From an uncultured Eubacterium sp. (lineage in GTDB: Bacteria; Bacillota; Clostridia; Lachnospirales; Lachnospiraceae), in assembly GCA_947573465.1 (NCBI GenBank), contig CANPET010000109.1:1-6088 (forward strand): DNA of 6,088 bases, read 5' to 3'. Shown here in pieces: positions 5,354 through 6,088 of the stretch. The notes beneath the pieces are model-generated. The model ran no database searches and was not told the DNA's origin. It worked only from the letters and a program-made list of their open reading frames with translations. The position numbers were made by a program, and so were the translations under genes. Every line of letters begins with the position of its first letter. The first letter of the stretch is position 1.

Positions 5354-6088
5354 ATGAAAGAGACAAAGGTTGTAAAATTTGGTGGAAGCTCGCTTGCTGA
5401 TGCGAAGCAGTTTAAAAAGGTTGCGGATATCATATTAGAAGACCCGACAAGACGTTTTGTAGTAGCGTCAGCACCGGGAAAGCGTTTTGTTGAAGATATA
5501 AAGGTTACAGATATGTTATATAACTGTTATGAACTTGCATCAGAAGGAGAAGAGTTTGAGGAACAGTTTCAGTCGATAAAGGATAGATATAATGGAATTA
5601 TTAAAGAACTTGGCATTGCAGATTTTTCATTAGATGAAGATTTTGAGACAATCAAAGGTGCGTTTTCACATATGGCAGGTAGAGATTATGCAGCCAGCCG
5701 TGGAGAGTTTTTGAATAGTAAAGTTTTGGCAAAATATTTAGGCTTTGATTTTATCGATGCAGCAAAATATATTTTCTTTGATGAGAGAGGAAATTTTGAC
5801 TGGGATAAAACAGCAGAAAAATTGGCTCCAAAGCTTGCAAAGACAGAGTATGCGGTAATACCTGGATTCTATGGTTCTATGCCGAATGGAACAATTAAGA
5901 CATTTTCAAGAGGGGGATCTGATGTTACAGGTTCTATTGTGGCAAGAGCAGCAGACGCAAAGATTTATGAGAACTGGACAGATGTCAGTGGATTCTTGAT
6001 TTGTGATCCTAGAATTATTAACAGTCCGGAGGCAATTAATACAATTACCTATGCAGAACTTCGCGAACTTGCTTACATGGGAGCTACA
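5354..6088 (+). CDS. lysC: Aspartate kinase, N-terminal 245 residues (3' truncated by window edge)
   Basis: Aspartate kinase phosphorylates L-aspartate with ATP, the first step to lysine, threonine, methionine and diaminopimelate. The start is ATG at 5354, 6 nt after AGGAGG (5342-5347), and the frame stays open to the window end. The amino-acid kinase domain is nearly complete: KFGGSS (8-13), SRGEFLNSKVLA (115-126, E118 matching the catalytic-pocket Glu of E. coli LysC), SRGGSDVTGSIVA (185-197, D190 matching the catalytic Asp), and NWTDVSGFLICDPRII (207-222). Two usual signatures are changed: the Gly before RGGSD is Ser, and the early glycine-rich segment reads VVASAPGKR (36-44). Such forms look familiar from clostridial aspartate kinases. 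The regulatory ACT domains would lie beyond the window, so feedback by lysine or threonine cannot be judged. The symbol is a family-level choice. It follows the threonine-branch genes by 139 nt, with its own promoter and a structured leader. Confidence 0.93.
   Translation, partial: MKETKVVKFGGSSLADAKQFKKVADIILEDPTRRFVVASAPGKRFVEDIKVTDMLYNCYELASEGEEFEEQFQSIKDRYNGIIKELGIADFSLDEDFETIKGAFSHMAGRDYAASRGEFLNSKVLAKYLGFDFIDAAKYIFFDERGNFDWDKTAEKLAPKLAKTEYAVIPGFYGSMPNGTIKTFSRGGSDVTGSIVARAADAKIYENWTDVSGFLICDPRIINSPEAINTITYAELRELAYMGAT

Overview
The window is a stretch of chromosome from a low-GC, AT-leaning Gram-positive bacterium, most likely a Clostridia member close to Lachnospiraceae. The grounds are the secA-prfB neighbour pair seen in Firmicutes, the opening MVELEQYKYE of release factor 2, strong AGGAGG-type ribosome binding sites, A/T-rich codons and sigma-A-like promoters. 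The genus cannot be named from the sequence. All five genes lie on the plus strand. Nothing in the window looks mobile: no insertion sequence, tRNA, rRNA, CRISPR or phage gene was seen.

Layout. (1) 1-1401: C-terminal half of secA, cut by the left edge. (2) 1431-1475: a well-formed intrinsic terminator between secA and prfB. (3) 1500-2624: prfB (release factor 2), read in one continuous frame with no programmed frameshift. (4) 2712-3914: hom (homoserine dehydrogenase), with a strong predicted promoter whose -35 box overlaps the prfB stop codon. (5) 4012-5214: a protein of the archaeal-type cofactor-independent phosphoglycerate mutase family (ApgM, alkaline phosphatase superfamily). Here it is best read as the non-orthologous homoserine kinase of the threonine pathway. 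(6) 5354-6088: the first 245 codons of an aspartate kinase, cut by the right edge, behind its own predicted promoter and a structured leader of about 100 nt.

How the genes fit together. secA and prfB are housekeeping genes (protein export and translation termination). The second half is an aspartate-family biosynthesis cluster. Aspartate kinase makes aspartyl phosphate, which aspartate semialdehyde dehydrogenase (not in the window) converts to aspartate semialdehyde. Hom reduces this to homoserine, and the ApgM-like protein probably phosphorylates homoserine for threonine synthase (not in the window). The gaps between these genes (87, 97 and 139 nt) each hold a candidate promoter or a hairpin, so the cluster looks like a string of partly independent units rather than one tight operon.

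Most noteworthy: the ApgM-type candidate homoserine kinase; the loss of the recoding site in prfB exactly at codons 25/26; a terminator sitting just 24 nt before the prfB start; a stem-loop whose tetraloop carries the hom stop codon; and the lysC leader, which is structured but matches no known riboswitch I can recognise. No wholly new system is evident. This is mostly an ordinary core-genome region with interesting regulatory detail.
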